Positions 23,801-34,749 of a stretch of 64,000 nt of DNA are shown here, one piece after another. This DNA comes from Echinarachnius parma (taxonomy: Eukaryota > Echinodermata > Echinoidea > Clypeasteroida > Echinarachniidae), in NCBI GenBank assembly GCA_037951105.1, contig JBAMJV010001834.1, positions 91,001 through 155,000 on the forward strand. Reading direction: 5' to 3'. Both the position numbers and the translations under genes were made by a program. The notes below the pieces were generated by a model. It was not told where the DNA came from. It saw nothing but the letters and a program-made list of their open reading frames with translations, and searched no databases. How positions within the stretch are numbered: the stretch's first letter is position 1; every line of letters starts with the position of its first letter.

Positions 23801-26800
23801 AAGTACAAATCTATAACACTGTAGCGTCAGGAGACCAAAATACAATCATAACGGAAAGGGGTCTTTTATTCAACACTAACTTTGTAATGATTTTCTGCAA
23901 AAGCTACCACAAAAAATTCTTCATTGGTAATAAAAACTTATCAGTCAAGTTACAAACTTGAATTTGGTACATCTTTTTTCCAGAAATGATCTATTTTAAC
24001 CTCTGAAATTATCTTAAGACAAACGAATGTCACTGTAACAGAATTACGCCTGTGAAATCCACCCATGAATCCACCCATGAAAATGCAATTTCTTGGTTAC
24101 ATTTTTCTGCGTACAGTCTATAGTAAAGAATTTGTATGCATTGTTAATTTGTATGCATTGTTAAACAATGTATGCATTGTTAAACTCTTACATAAGGACC
24201 AGAACAAATGCTGAATTTATGTGTGTGCGTAACAGAATTACAAACAAATCGAGATTTGTTATATAAACTCTTGTTATATTCTAAAATTATTCTTTTAAAA
24301 AATTCATCCTAAAGTGATCTTAATTTACTCTCAAATCAATTTAGAATGCGTTTTCATTCATTTCATGAAATACATGTACGGATATAAACATGTATGAATG
24401 ATCCAAATACAAAAAGTTAGCATATATAAAATATAAAAATCGAATTGCAAAAAATGAAAGACACCTTTAGGAATTCCCATTTGAAAATGCAAATACTTTG
24501 TACATCTTCTTTGATCTGCATACAGAAGCACACTGAACACTCAATGAATTCTGACTTTATGATAATGAATAAAACATATCTTAGCCTATATTATGTAGTT
24601 TTGAATATCTTGAAGCCTATTCTGTATTTATGTTTGATTATAATATATGCTTCAGTTTAATACAAATTTACATAATTAATGGTGAGTTATGAGCCCTTAA
24701 CTGATCAATGATATTCAAATCTACATACAAAATTATTAATATTAAATCTCCTTGAAAGTCCAAGGTATGATTTATATCTTAAAATACATCAATGTAAATT
24801 AATGTGAGAAAATAAATGTAGAACCAGTGTCATACTAATTACTGGATATTTTTACATTTTTGTTATTGTTTTCGTTTTTCCCTTTCTAAAGTACAAACAT
24901 GAATCTGCTGCATCTTCATAATTTCAGTCAAGTGGGTCTTGCTGGAAACTAATTTAATGATAGAACATTATCATCTCTATTATGTTCATGGAGAAATTAG
25001 AGAAAATATCTATCGTGTATCAATTTAGTTAAATCACCATTGATGCAATATGAAGCATGTGAGGTAATGAGTCACATAAAGTAACATTGTACAGTACATG
25101 TATGTATAATGACTTATTGTCTACAGGGCTACAGTTCATGCTATTTAAAGGGTATTTCTACATTCAGAACAAGAAAAAATTTTATTTTCAGCAATATCAT
25201 TCAATACCTTACAAACCATGTGCATGTAATTCCGTTACGTAACGGAATTACTAATACTGTTACGCCATTTTTGGAAAAAGTAGTGACATTATTTCAGAAA
25301 ATTATGTTGGAAGTTCTTAGGACTATGGTGAAGGAAGAGAATTCACAATGACATGACTAAAGAACAAGTAATAAGATATTGAGAAAAACTTTAAACGTTT
25401 TATCGTAACGGAATTACGATCAAATGTGCATAGATTTTAAAAATTTCTCAAAAAAATATGCAATGAAGTTACTGCCTATGCTTTACAATTTGTGATTGTT
25501 ACAACATCGTATGGAAAATATGAGAAAATGAACAGAAACAGTCATTGAATTAAAAGATTCACTTTATTTTCACAAAATGAAGCTGATTTATGAATAAAAG
25601 GTCATAAATTTCTGTTCAATTCAAGCAGAAATATTTGAAAAACCAATCAAGCTATATACAAACGGTTTTCAGTTTCCTAAAATTCAAGTTTTCCTCTATT
25701 GATAACAGTTTGATTTAGGGAAGATTGCTCAACTTTGAGATGTGGTGTTTTTGCCTTCTCTCATACGGAATTGCCCACATGTATCTGTATGTTAATTAAA
25801 CACATTTGTTTCTAAAGAACACCTGCCCATTAAAGGGGTATTCCGGGCCTGAAAAAACCATTCGTTATTTGAATAAGCAGAATAAGAGGCATAATTGGTG
25901 AAAATTTGATCAAAATCGGACAAGAAACACGGGAGTTATACCTATTTGAACATCATGTAGTAATGAGCGATCGTTTCAAAATTGCCGCCATATGCAACAT
26001 CATTGACGAGCAACTCGCCATGGCTTTAGTACATGAAAATACACTTATTTCTCATTTTTGTTGCTAAAAATTAATTTTTCTCTGCTTGTTTTCACGAATT
26101 CATATAGAATATCGATGGGCCAACCTCTTTGGAATTTGTAAGCTCATAAATTTGCTTTGTTATGAAGAAAATTTAAATTTTGTAAAATGTCCATGTAGAA
26201 GTCAAAATGGCTGCAGCTCGCAAGTGACGTCACGATCGATAGCAATTGCGAACGATACTAAAAATCGGAGCAAAGTTCATCCTGTCATAACTTTTTTATT
26301 GCTCTACCGTTTTGGCTCAGATTTTCGATCATGATTCTTCATATTCACTTCATTTTATAGCAAACATCACATTTCTGGGGTGGAATTCCCCTTTAAAACA
26401 AAACAAAAAACATAATGACATTCTCTCTATTAAAACTTAAAGGGGACCACCAGGCAAAGAACAAGTCATAATTATACGTTTTGGTACCCTTTTGTGATAA
26501 CAAATATGTACCCAACATTTTTCAAAGGATTGTAGAATTCATGAACAATGCGATTTATTACCACCGCTTACGGAACCACTGCTATTTCCTGGTTCCATAC
26601 TCGCCAAAAATTTGCGAGTGCGCCAATCCTATTCACGCGTACGTTTGGAGACAATGAATCCCCACGTATACCCACGATGCGCTCTGCACGTTCGTTCTGC
26701 ACAAAGGTAGTCTTCGTTCAAGGGAACCCATACGATTATGTTGTAGTATGGTGATGCGTTTTCCAATTAAATATTTTTCTGGAAACATATTTATCTGAAC

Positions 26801-28652
26801 TTGTTGATGGAATAAACTACTAAAGATGTTATAAATCTTTGATTAATAAGAATATAATTTGTGGGTGGTGGTACCCTTTAATAGTCAAAATCAGACTTCA
26901 AATTAAACCCCAATTTTCCAGAATAATTGAGTGGCCCGATTCATGATAATGATAATGAGTTAAAAGAGCAAATGCACTGATGGAATTTATAATTGGAAAT
27001 CTTGATTAAAAACTTGAAAACCTCAAATAACTCACTGTGCATCAAACTAAAAATTGCATTATATGTTTTGTTCAGCTGCAGTTCAGTACATACATGTACT
27101 AATTGAATATGTTGTTCCTAATAATAACAAGGAGCCTGTGACTTAGCATTACTGTGACCATGATAAGTACCTTGTGGTCAGGTATACATCTTGCTACATG
27201 TATATCAGGATTATTCAGAGCTGGTACCACCCTACCAGCACAATTATTTGTTTGATATACGTATGTATGTGAGCTCTTAATAACAAGGTTGACCATGTGA
27301 TTCAACTTTACCAATTTACCAATTCAAATTTACCAATTTACCAATTCAAATTGACATCTTTGATGTCCAAGAATAATTTAGGCATGTTTATTCACTGTAA
27401 TATTCAAATAATACAATCCAAACTTTTGAAACTCCAAAATTGCATGTGTGTGAACATTCCCTTTCTTGTTCGATTACATGTGAGTCACACACCTCATTCA
27501 GAAATTTTCCATTCACCCATTCTGAGTGGACTTTGCACCATCATGATAAGATCCCAGACTCTCTACATCCACTAGCATTAACTGCTATCATGCCATAGAT
27601 ATTGGCGCTCTATGAATATCTGTGTGTATACTGTGGTGGAAATATACACGTATGTGTATAGAACTGTACAAGTTAAAGAGGCATGAATTGAAAGAAGTGC
27701 CTGCTCAGCACTATAGATACAAAAAAAAATTCATCAATGTCAATATCCAATTTTCAACCAAAAAAAACATGCTAAAAATAAAATTGAAATTTGTTCACTA
27801 GTCAGAAATATTATAGAAGAAGTTTGTTCATCATCTTTCAAGAGTCCTGAGCTTTGGATCCTAGCAGAATCATTTATTTGTGTTCACTGATGTGGAGTAA
27901 TGGAAAAGATTTCCATGACAAAAGAACCTATACATACTATTTACACTGGTTAGACTGTAGTGTACAGTGCATTGGCCTGACAAATACTTGGGTTGCAATA
28001 TGGTGATGGAAAATACCCAACACTTCCTTGTCAAAAGCTCTATTTCATTTCCTTATTTTTATTACAAGTACCATATTTTCATCTTATTAAATTTTCCTGT
28101 TGATATTCCTTTTTTGTCATATTCTCTTCCCTTTTCTCAGAGTGCATTTCTTCTTTGTATCATTTTAACTGTTTTGCATCTTTATGTACTATCTAGATAT
28201 TAGGAAACAATTTATATACAGTAGACAATTCACTTTTTAACATTTATTTATACAATACATGTACAAACAAAACTCACACATAAATATGACTACATATTGT
28301 ACCCATTATACAATAATACACTCAAAGAGACTGTAATTTGACTGACAAAGCAAACATACATTACACATATCTGCATGAAACCTAATATAATGTAAGTAGT
28401 AATCTATTGCTTTTATGGTCATCCATTGTTAGAACAAAGGAAATCTGAAATTAATATTGAATACAAATATGAATTATGAATGATGGATTATGGATATGAA
28501 ATATGAATTATGGATATGAAATATGAATTTCATATTTCCTTTGTTCTAATGTACAGGCTATATATATGTTTTGTTTGCTAGCAAGTACAAGCAAGTACCG
28601 TAAAACTCAGTGTATAAGACGCACCCGTGTATAAAACGTACCCCCAACTTTC

Positions 28653-28690
<38 letters not shown>

Positions 28691-31600
28691 ATTTTTTGGA
28701 ATGCTTATTAAATACCACTGGTCTAGGGCATGCCAATAGCTTAATGTTGAATGTAGCATTCATCAACATCATTTTCTCACATAAAAATAGTGGTTAGTAC
28801 ACAAATTGCACATTTATTGAGCAGTAACTCTGGTGCTCATAAATATTCATATTCATGAGCACCAATACTCACTAAATATAATGCAATTTTCTAAATTTAC
28901 TAACAACTATTTTTAATTATGAGCAACATTTTTAACCACTGGTTAGAAAATTGCATATTTAATTAGTACTGCTGCTCACGAATGTATGAATATTCATTAG
29001 CAACAGTATTACTGCTCAATAAACTTGCAATTTTTACATCTGTAACCAATATTTTTTATGTGAGAAAAAGGTATATCTTGCTGAATGCTACAACTGATAG
29101 CAAGCTCTTGTCATGCCCTAATTACAATTGTAAGTGATATTTATTCGTACTGTATGATTTGTATGTTATGTATAATTGTGATATTTGTTTTACTGATTTT
29201 GACTTTTGCACACATTTGTTTAATGTCCGGCAACAAATTTTATGTTATTGTATTTTAACGTGACAATAAATTATCTATATCTATATCTATATCTAAACCA
29301 TGTGTATACACCATGACTACAGGGTGTCAAAAAAAAAAAAGTGCGTCTTATACACGGAGTTTTACGGTAAGTACAAATTATTTCCTCTCCATTTTTGGTG
29401 GCATGAAAAGGCATAGTACAGTTTTGGTTTAGAGGGCGCTTCAAGAAATAATTAATTTGTGAGGGAATGGAATAGTAAGTGTAATATTTGAAAGAGCACA
29501 TGATTTTAAGATATAAAAAACAAACTTTATTTATTGAATTATTATTTTAACAAAACATCATTCACAATTTGTAATTTAAATTTTTGTTGAAAAAAATGTT
29601 TTAAAAAGCGCCCTCTTGTGTTTTATCGCTGCTTTTTAAATGATAACAGCATTTTAACTTAGCGGTTTGCAAGTTTTTCTACCTTTAGTGCATGGTGGAA
29701 TTAAAACTAATAGTTTTGTAGTGATGTGGTGCAAGTTTTTGTTATTTACATTCAGTTTGACCAAAATTGTACTATCCCTTTAATAGCTCAAATTACACTT
29801 CATTTGTCCAACTGTCCCACTGGGAAAAAAAATATCTTGTCCCTTTAATGATAAATACATTTTGTATGAATTGTTGCTGGTCCACAGTGAATGTGCACTG
29901 GCCCTAAGCCAATGTTTGTTTCACGTACAGACATAATCTACTTTAGGCAGAAGAATGTTAAAACCCACTTAGTGCATAAAGTACTTTGTGCTTCTGTAAT
30001 TATGTTTTCTCACAGAGGTGTCGATCTGTTCGGAAAACACAATGCATTGGGGGGGGCGAGCATTGTTTGTGAACAATAGCTCGCCCCACCAATGTATTGT
30101 GTTTTCCGAACAGATCGACACCCGTTTTCTCATTCTGTAATTATGTTTTCTCATTAAATAATTCAGTTTGATAGTAGGTTGACCCAGTTCATGGCTGAAG
30201 TTTATTTTGTTCTTCCCAGATCAAAGAATAGGTGTTAAAATAGCTGTTTACCTGCTTTTGCTGCAGCTTTAGCCTTGTTCTTCACATACACTGTGCTTGC
30301 TGCATTATCTCCTACAAGAACAACACTCAGCTGTGGAGGCCTGTTGCCCGCGGCAACCCATTCATCATTCTCCTCTCGGATCTCCCTCAACACATCTTCT
30401 GATATCTTCTTGCCATTGATGATCTGGGCTGCTGTTTGTCTGCAGGAATCACAAGATAGGAAAGGGAACATTACAATACTTAAAGTAGCACAGGCCCGCT
30501 GGCCCAGGGCCACCAAATGACATCAATGTTCAATTCCACTAACATTTCTTTAAATTTGATTGGTCCTGTTGTATAATTTGAATGATTTCATCCTTAATCA
30601 TTCAAACTGTTTGAACTGAACATCCAAACATGTGCATTCATAGTTCAATGATTCAGATTTCAAAGTCAAATCAATCCATCAATGACTAATCTGAGAGACT
30701 ACTATCGCTCATTTAGGTTGATGTGATGACTTCCTTGTTAAATCCCTAGATAAAGCAGGGCTCCACAAAAACACAAGTACAAAGTTAAATGTCGGTGGCT
30801 GATTGACTGGTTGATTGATTGATTGATCGATCAATTGATTGATAAAAAATGTATTTACGATTGAAGTGTTCCGATGCTAAACTGTCTATGGGATATTTTA
30901 AGCTGTGTACAAAGTGCAATGAGTTAGTGAATATCACTTTGCATCTTTGCTCATTTCTCGGCCAAAAAACACCAAATAAAGACGAAATATTCACACATTA
31001 CTTATGGACATATCAGATCACACCAATACACATTTTATTAATCACTCATCATCTTTTGAATCAAAGATTTGCCGATCCGATTTTCGATCCGATCATGCAT
31101 AGCAATTAGCATCATCATCATCATTCATGTTTTGGCGCTAATGGGTACCCCTTTTTTTAATTCAAACTTTTATTTTACCGGCCGCAAAGTGCGAATATTT
31201 TAACGCCGCGATGCAACCAAAACCATTCATTAAAGACTCACCAAAAATGGGCTTGGATACCAAAATATCACGACAGACCATCGAGGGATAAGAAAACAGT
31301 CAAGTCAAAACTCAAAGTGATTGATACTTGTAAATTAATTTGTATCATGTATGTGTTTAAAGTGGAACAAGTTTGAATAAAAAAGGGGTACGAAACTGCA
31401 GCGCCTGCACATGTACATATTTTCATTCTGTTTTATTCAATTTCTTAATCTTATGAGAGTTCTGCAAGAATACTGCTGCTAAAACAGCTAGCTGCTGCAC
31501 TTTTGCAGCTGGAAAGACAACTTTTAAAATTTTTAAATGTCAATAATCCACAACTCACAGTCACACCACAAGTTCACAATTTGACAATTAACTCAACAAA

Positions 31601-31976
31601 ATATATCATAAAATAGATTCATTCATAGTTAATCAGTTCTTTTTACATATTTCGCTTTGTTAACGTAAATTTAAATTAGTTCGGTAATTAGTTGACGATC
31701 TTTTGTGCAACTGCAGCAGCTCAAGCAGAGCAGAGGCACCGCGCGGTTGATCGCACAGCCGAAGCAAGCGGGCGGCACAATGAGCAGAGTCAGCTGTTTG
31801 AGCTAGCTAAACCGGCGGCACACATAATCGCGAATAACGATTCGATTTTCAACGTCTACAAGACGCTAAAATGAATTAAATTTAGATCAAGTGATGACAT
31901 ACCTTTCAACAGACAAAGACAACTGCCTCACACAGTGTGAAACTGTGACACCGACGCGGGAAATCTTGGAAAACAT
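17727..31976 (-). CDS. MTHFD2: Mitochondrial bifunctional methylenetetrahydrofolate dehydrogenase/cyclohydrolase, complete six-exon gene
   Basis: Coding exons in transcript order: 31976-31903, 30439-30252, 21218-20943, 20259-20164, 18717-18484, 17890-17727. The total of 1032 nt gives 343 aa plus stop, with all GT-AG junctions in phase. Start: ATG at 31976-31974, with an in-frame TAG at 32007-32009. Residues 1-25 ([20 protein letters not shown]...) are basic and hydroxylated without acids until the end, a likely mitochondrial import signal. Visible motifs: Y76-x3-K80 (catalytic Tyr/Lys pair of the family), [11 protein letters not shown] (120-130), PEKDVDGF (142-149), [11 protein letters not shown] (192-202), CHRYTP (224-229), GIPNLIT (248-254), VIDVGINRV (264-272), GDVDYAE and [18 protein letters not shown] (297-314). 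R193 and R226 correspond to the arginines that in MTHFD2 hold phosphate for NAD use; MTHFD1 lacks the HRYTP form. The enzyme oxidises 5,10-methylene-THF and hydrolyses the product to 10-formyl-THF in mitochondria. No synthetase domain is present. Intron 2 is 9.0 kb and repeat-filled. Confidence 0.96.
18484..18717 (-). CDS. MTHFD2: MTHFD2 exon 5
   Basis: 234 nt, acceptor TTAAATAG and donor GTAAGA. It encodes [18 protein letters not shown], then [21 protein letters not shown]226 in HRYTP is characteristic of the MTHFD2 branch. Confidence 0.96.
18795..18935 (+). repeat. Dispersed repeat H, copy 1 (MTHFD2 intron 4)
   Basis: Shares GGGCTACTTTTCAAGCTTGC, CTGCATGAAAAT, GGGGACTCTTATGATTT and CACCCTGAGCCC with 21296-21500 and 36540-36690. 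Class unknown. Confidence 0.75.
18940..20090. other. MTHFD2 intron 4, remainder
   Basis: No gene or bounded element recognised in this part of the intron. Confidence 0.55.
20164..20259 (-). CDS. MTHFD2: MTHFD2 exon 4
   Basis: 96 nt, acceptor ATTACAG and donor GTAAGT. It encodes [20 protein letters not shown], start of the dinucleotide-binding domain; R193 is the first of two phosphate-holding arginines. Confidence 0.95.
20491..20700 (-). repeat. Short dispersed repeat, copy in MTHFD2 intron 3
   Basis: CCGCTGGCCCTGGG with the nearby CACCAAAT and AATTCCACT words recurs at about 30485-30545 in intron 1. Too little is shared to classify it. Confidence 0.45.
20943..21218 (-). CDS. MTHFD2: MTHFD2 exon 3
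   Basis: 276 nt, acceptor TTCTTACAG and donor GTAGAC. It encodes [19 protein letters not shown] and [15 protein letters not shown], the folate-site part of the enzyme. Confidence 0.96.
21296..21500 (+). repeat. Dispersed repeat H, copy 2 (MTHFD2 intron 2)
   Basis: Same ordered words as 18795-18935, interrupted by a T-rich stretch and a T-run/G-run junction (about 21424-21465). Confidence 0.75.
21741..21890 (+). repeat. Heptamer tandem repeat (AGAAGTG)n
   Basis: About 21 uninterrupted copies of a 7-bp unit, running directly into the GGA repeat. Confidence 0.97.
21891..22247 (+). repeat. (GGA)n microsatellite, about 118 units
   Basis: An almost pure purine tract with one interruption near 22226-22232. 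On the MTHFD2 transcript strand it reads as CCU/UCC repeats. Long open frames across it are artefacts of the triplet period. Confidence 0.97.
22545..25782. repeat. 3.2-kb intronic element or array with recurring GTAACGGAATTAC motif
   Basis: TGGGCAATTCC lies at the left edge (22548-22558), and its complement GGAATTGCCCA at the right edge (25767-25777). A third copy is internal (23679-23689). Between them GTAACGGAATTAC, or a one-base variant, occurs at about 22563, 22743, 22939, 22960, 23291, 24035, 24229, 25226-25251 (a head-to-head pair) and 25405. The rest is AT-rich with no preserved coding frame. The class is unknown. Confidence 0.75.
25226..25251. repeat. Perfect 26-bp palindrome made of two motif copies
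   Basis: GTAATTCCGTTAC directly followed by its reverse complement GTAACGGAATTAC. This is the only place where the recurring motif is doubled. Confidence 0.95.
25834..26392. mobile_element. TTAA-flanked MITE, family G
   Basis: Ends AGGGGTATTCC and GGAATTCCCCT, flanked by TTAA on both sides (25830-25833, 26393-26396). The termini and target are piggyBac-like. No transposase. Confidence 0.78.
26441..26877. mobile_element. TTAA-flanked MITE, family E
   Basis: Ends AGGGGACCACCA and TGGTGGTACCCT, flanked by TTAA (26437-26440, 26878-26881). The internal GCGAGTGCGCCAA and AAAGGTAGTCTTCGT words recur at 47.1-48.1 kb. Confidence 0.8.
26882..28595. other. MTHFD2 intron 2, no gene seen
   Basis: AT-rich; a small ACCAATTTACCAATTCAAAT tandem patch lies at 27310-27350, and an inverted pair (AGAACAAAGGAAAT/ATTTCCTTTGTTCT) at about 28433-28550. 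Confidence 0.6.
28596..29369. mobile_element. Palindromic transposon derivative with long terminal inverted repeats
   Basis: Starts TACCGTAAAACTCAGTGTAT (28596) and ends in the complement of TACCGTAAAACTCCGTGTAT (29369), each followed inward by AAGACGCAC. A second pair of arms (TAGGGCATG...ACATAAAAA, 28724-28790, and its complement to 29120) makes most of it one long palindrome. The right arm carries the retroposon tail listed separately. Confidence 0.82.
29121..29296 (+). mobile_element. Probable 3' end of a non-LTR retroposon
   Basis: Ends GTGACAATAAATTATCTATA followed by CTATAT repeats, the usual AATAAA plus short tandem tail. It lies only in the right arm of the surrounding palindrome, as expected for a later insertion. 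No coding sequence remains. Confidence 0.5.
29412..29787. mobile_element. Family B (TTAA) MITE, diverged copy
   Basis: GTACAGTTTTGGTTTAGAGG at the left, AAAGCGCCCTCTTGTGTTTT inside, and ACTATCCCTTTAA at the right match family B copies at 42.4, 49.3 and 55.3 kb. Confidence 0.75.
30017..30122. mobile_element. 106-bp palindromic MITE (TTCGGAAAACACAATG family, copy 1)
   Basis: From GGTGTCGATCTGTTCGG to its complement, with GGGGGGGCGAGCATTG and its mirror near the centre. A 21-bp direct repeat (TTCTGTAATTATGTTTTCTC plus A) flanks it at 29992-30012 and 30133-30153. A relative lies at 46041-46186. Confidence 0.88.
30252..30439 (-). CDS. MTHFD2: MTHFD2 exon 2
   Basis: 188 nt, acceptor CCTGCAG and donor GTAAAC. 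It encodes [17 protein letters not shown], then [20 protein letters not shown] with the catalytic Tyr76/Lys80 pair. Confidence 0.95.
30830..31090 (+). mobile_element. Family A MITE fragment (MTHFD2 intron 1)
   Basis: TTTACGATTGAAGT, TGTGTACAAAGTGCAATGAG and TATCACTTTGCATCTTTGCT follow the family A order. Neither TTAA terminus is preserved. Confidence 0.7.
31146..31390. mobile_element. MITE with 25-bp inverted ends TACCCCTTTTTT...
   Basis: The left end TACCCCTTTTTTTAATTCAA is mirrored at 31368-31390. Length is 245 bp, with no coding. It lies in MTHFD2 intron 1; family not recognised. Confidence 0.78.
31903..31976 (-). CDS. MTHFD2: MTHFD2 exon 1 (start and mitochondrial presequence)
   Basis: 74 nt, residues 1-24 plus part of codon 25. 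Donor GTATGT follows at 31902. The presequence [20 protein letters not shown] is rich in Arg, Ser and hydrophobic residues. Confidence 0.9.
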
Positions 31977-32220
31977 GATTTTCTTTTCTTCAATACTTTC
32001 CAACTTCTAGCGACAGCTGCTGCTGATGAACATATAAGTTACAACAACAACAACAGGAACACTGACTAAAAAACATGCGTTCGATCCACATGGAAATTTA
32101 CTGGTAAGTATGGCACGCTAGCTAGGAATGCTATCTAGCCTAGTATGGAACGCTAATGACCTCGAAGTTGAAGTCTTAGTGCATCCACACTTAATAACAA
32201 CAAAAACAGCAAAAATTAAC

Positions 32221-32410
32221 AACAACAACAATAATAATAATAATAATGATGATGATGATGATGATAATGGCGATGATGATGATGATGATGATGATGATGA
32301 CGACGATGATAATGATGGTGATGGTGATGTCTGCCCGTGATGATGGTCATGATGATGAATGATGATGATGATGATTGATGGTGATCATGGTTATGATGAT
32401 GAGGATGATG

Positions 32411-32450
<40 letters not shown>

Positions 32451-32455
32451 GGATG

Positions 32456-32502
<47 letters not shown>

Positions 32503-32520
32503 GATGGTGGTGGTGATAAT
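32221..32520 (+). repeat. (GAT)n/(AAT)n trinucleotide repeat
   Basis: AAC, AAT and then GAT units with occasional GAC or GGT interruptions. It lies about 250 bp upstream of the MTHFD2 start. Confidence 0.95.
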
Positions 32521-32689
32521 TTAAGTCAAACAAAAACCAAACCATTCATTGTTTGCTGCCCTCTATTGATTCAGACATTGTAGTGTAGAGGTACTCACTG
32601 CAAGACGTTTTTGGACCCAGAAACACAAAGGATGTTGATGATATATAGGTTTTTATCATTGTCCCTGTGAAAGAATTAGTAGGAAAAAT

Positions 32690-32990
32690 GCATTAAAATG
32701 TTCGAAATAATACCACAGATTAATTTCTTCCGCATATTGTGCAAGCCACATACAAGCTATTAATTATGCTAGCTATACATAGAGCTAGGCTACTCAATTA
32801 GCCGGCGAAGACGGGCGGAACAAGCTGTGATATTTCGCCAAATCTCAGCGGTGCACATGGAACTGTCTTTATATTTTTGCATGTAACTATGCTATGGTTA
32901 ATATTTTACCAATTACACCCTCTTTTAGTACTATTTCACGTAATGTTGATCAATTAGTTTGGCCAATAAAGTTGATTTCCGTAACAATAT
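32690..32990 (+). repeat. Dispersed repeat family I, copy 2
   Basis: TTCGAAATAATACCACAGAT near the start and TTGATCAATTAGTTTGGCCA near the end match copies 1 and 3. The middle is strongly diverged and shortened. Confidence 0.7.
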
Positions 32991-33005
32991 TGCTGGTGTG
33001 TACGA

Positions 33006-33741
33006 CAGTGTGTCTCAAAAAGAATGGTATACAGTTGGAAACTATTGTTTAAAGGTATGAAGGTAATTTGAAAAATATACACATTTGGTGTCATATTAAA
33101 GAACAATAATTTGAAAAATATGCACATTTGGTGTCATATTAAAGAACGATAATTTGAAAAATATACACATTTACACGATAATCGGGCTTCCTCATGTTGT
33201 TGTTTTTTAAATTAAATTTAATTAGGTTTGTCAGTCGTGAGATATGGTAGTTTGTTTGCAAAATATCAAAATCCACTTTGTGCCATACGTTCTGTGCATT
33301 ACATGACTTACCAAAATGTAATTATTATGTACAAATTATTATGTAAACTTGCTTTTTATAGGGAGACCTTACCATATTTAATCATTGTATAAACCCTTCA
33401 ACATCAGCAGTGACAAATGAAATTGTATACTCTAGCCATTATTGCATCGTTATTTATACCGTGATAATGATTAGTGAGAATACCAAATGTGTGTAACGAA
33501 TGTCCATCGCCATTTTCAGTGCAAATACGCAAATCGGCACAAATGGGTTTTTGTATATTTGTATACAATCGGACATACATGTAATTCGATATCCACTGAA
33601 GGGAAATATGTATCATACAAGGAGCATCTGAAAACAAACCTCTTCCCCTTTAATATAATACCAAATAACCTAACGATTTGTCATATTATCATATTTTAAT
33701 AATGTTTTTCATGACTGTACCATTCTTTTTGAGATACACTG
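33006..33741. mobile_element. Tc1/mariner-like element remnant, 736 bp
   Basis: Inverted ends CAGTGTGTCTCAAAAAGAAT and the complement of CAGTGTATCTCAAAAAGAAT. A TA follows the right end only. No transposase motif was found inside; part of the interior is a 43-bp tandem repeat. Confidence 0.72.
33065..33175 (+). repeat. Tandem repeat, 43-bp unit, about 2.5 copies
   Basis: AATTTGAAAAATAT starts at 33065, 33108 and 33151, with CACATTTGGTGTCATATTAA in the full units. Confidence 0.92.
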
Positions 33742-33744
33742 TAC

Positions 33745-34470
33745 AACAAGATAATTTAGATCATATATAGCCTAAGTCCAATGATGGAATTCATTACGCG
33801 ATCATGTAGTGTTTTTTAAACATGATTATTAATTAAAGATATGGAGATATTTTTCTTTAATTGATATGTTGCATTATAGATCATAATTTGTTGTCTATTT
33901 ATGTTACTTTTTACCACGAATAAACGGATAGACAGAGAGTTATATACCTTGACAACTATTTGTAAATCGTGTGTAGGCCCCTATATGGGAATGATGCGCA
34001 TTCAATTGGTTACAATAATATGCTATGTAAGGTACACATATTTTATTATAAATTTACCAATTTGACAAATGATTTTAAACGTCATGCTTATCAGATGGTA
34101 ATGATCAAGACATAAAATAAAGAGACCTGGAAAGCAATGAATGGTGAAGCAAAGAATAACTATAATATCCACACGTACGTAAAATTGATTTATATAAAAT
34201 AAGTCCTAACCCACATTATCTTATTATTTTCTATTATACGTATAATGTATATCACGAATGCAGAAGTAATTTATTCATCGAGGCGGTCTAAAAATTGATC
34301 AGCGATCATAAATTCATTGTATGCAGCACTGTGGAAACAAACAAGTCAATAATATTGAAACTGACTTTACATAAGCTCACCTTTTGTGCGCGAAATACGG
34401 CCTTGCCCGGCATTATTGTTAGCAGGTGGATGAAAAAACAAAAACAATTGTCGTTCATGCGTTGAATTGT
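33745..34470. other. No gene seen
   Basis: AT-rich, no supported feature. Confidence 0.6.
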
Positions 34471-34471
34471 A

Positions 34472-34747
34472 CGCGTGTATGGCAAGCCGTGTTCATTTAT
34501 TCATATTTCGTGATAATTTATCAAGAATTGATTTCTTTATTTTAAGAATTTAATTCTTGATATCAAACATTTACTTCTTGATATCATGAATTGAATTATT
34601 GATATCAAGAAATTATTTCCTGTTCAGTAACAAATGGTAATTCTTGATACCAAGTACTGAATTCATGAAATCAAGAATTTAATTCTTGATTCAATTCTTG
34701 ATATCACGAAATATGAATAAATGTTAAAAGGGCTTGCCATACGCGCG
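34472..34747. mobile_element. Foldback element with iterated TTCTTGATATCA
   Basis: The outer arms CGCGTGTATGGCAAGCC and GGCTTGCCATACGCGCG enclose at least six near-copies of TTCTTGATATCA in both orientations. Arms also share TATTCATATTTCGTGAT. Confidence 0.82.
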
Positions 34748-34749
34748 GA

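Noticed and set aside
32216-32583. Poly-Asp/poly-His frames
   Set aside because: Trinucleotide GAT repeat, no flanking coding signals.
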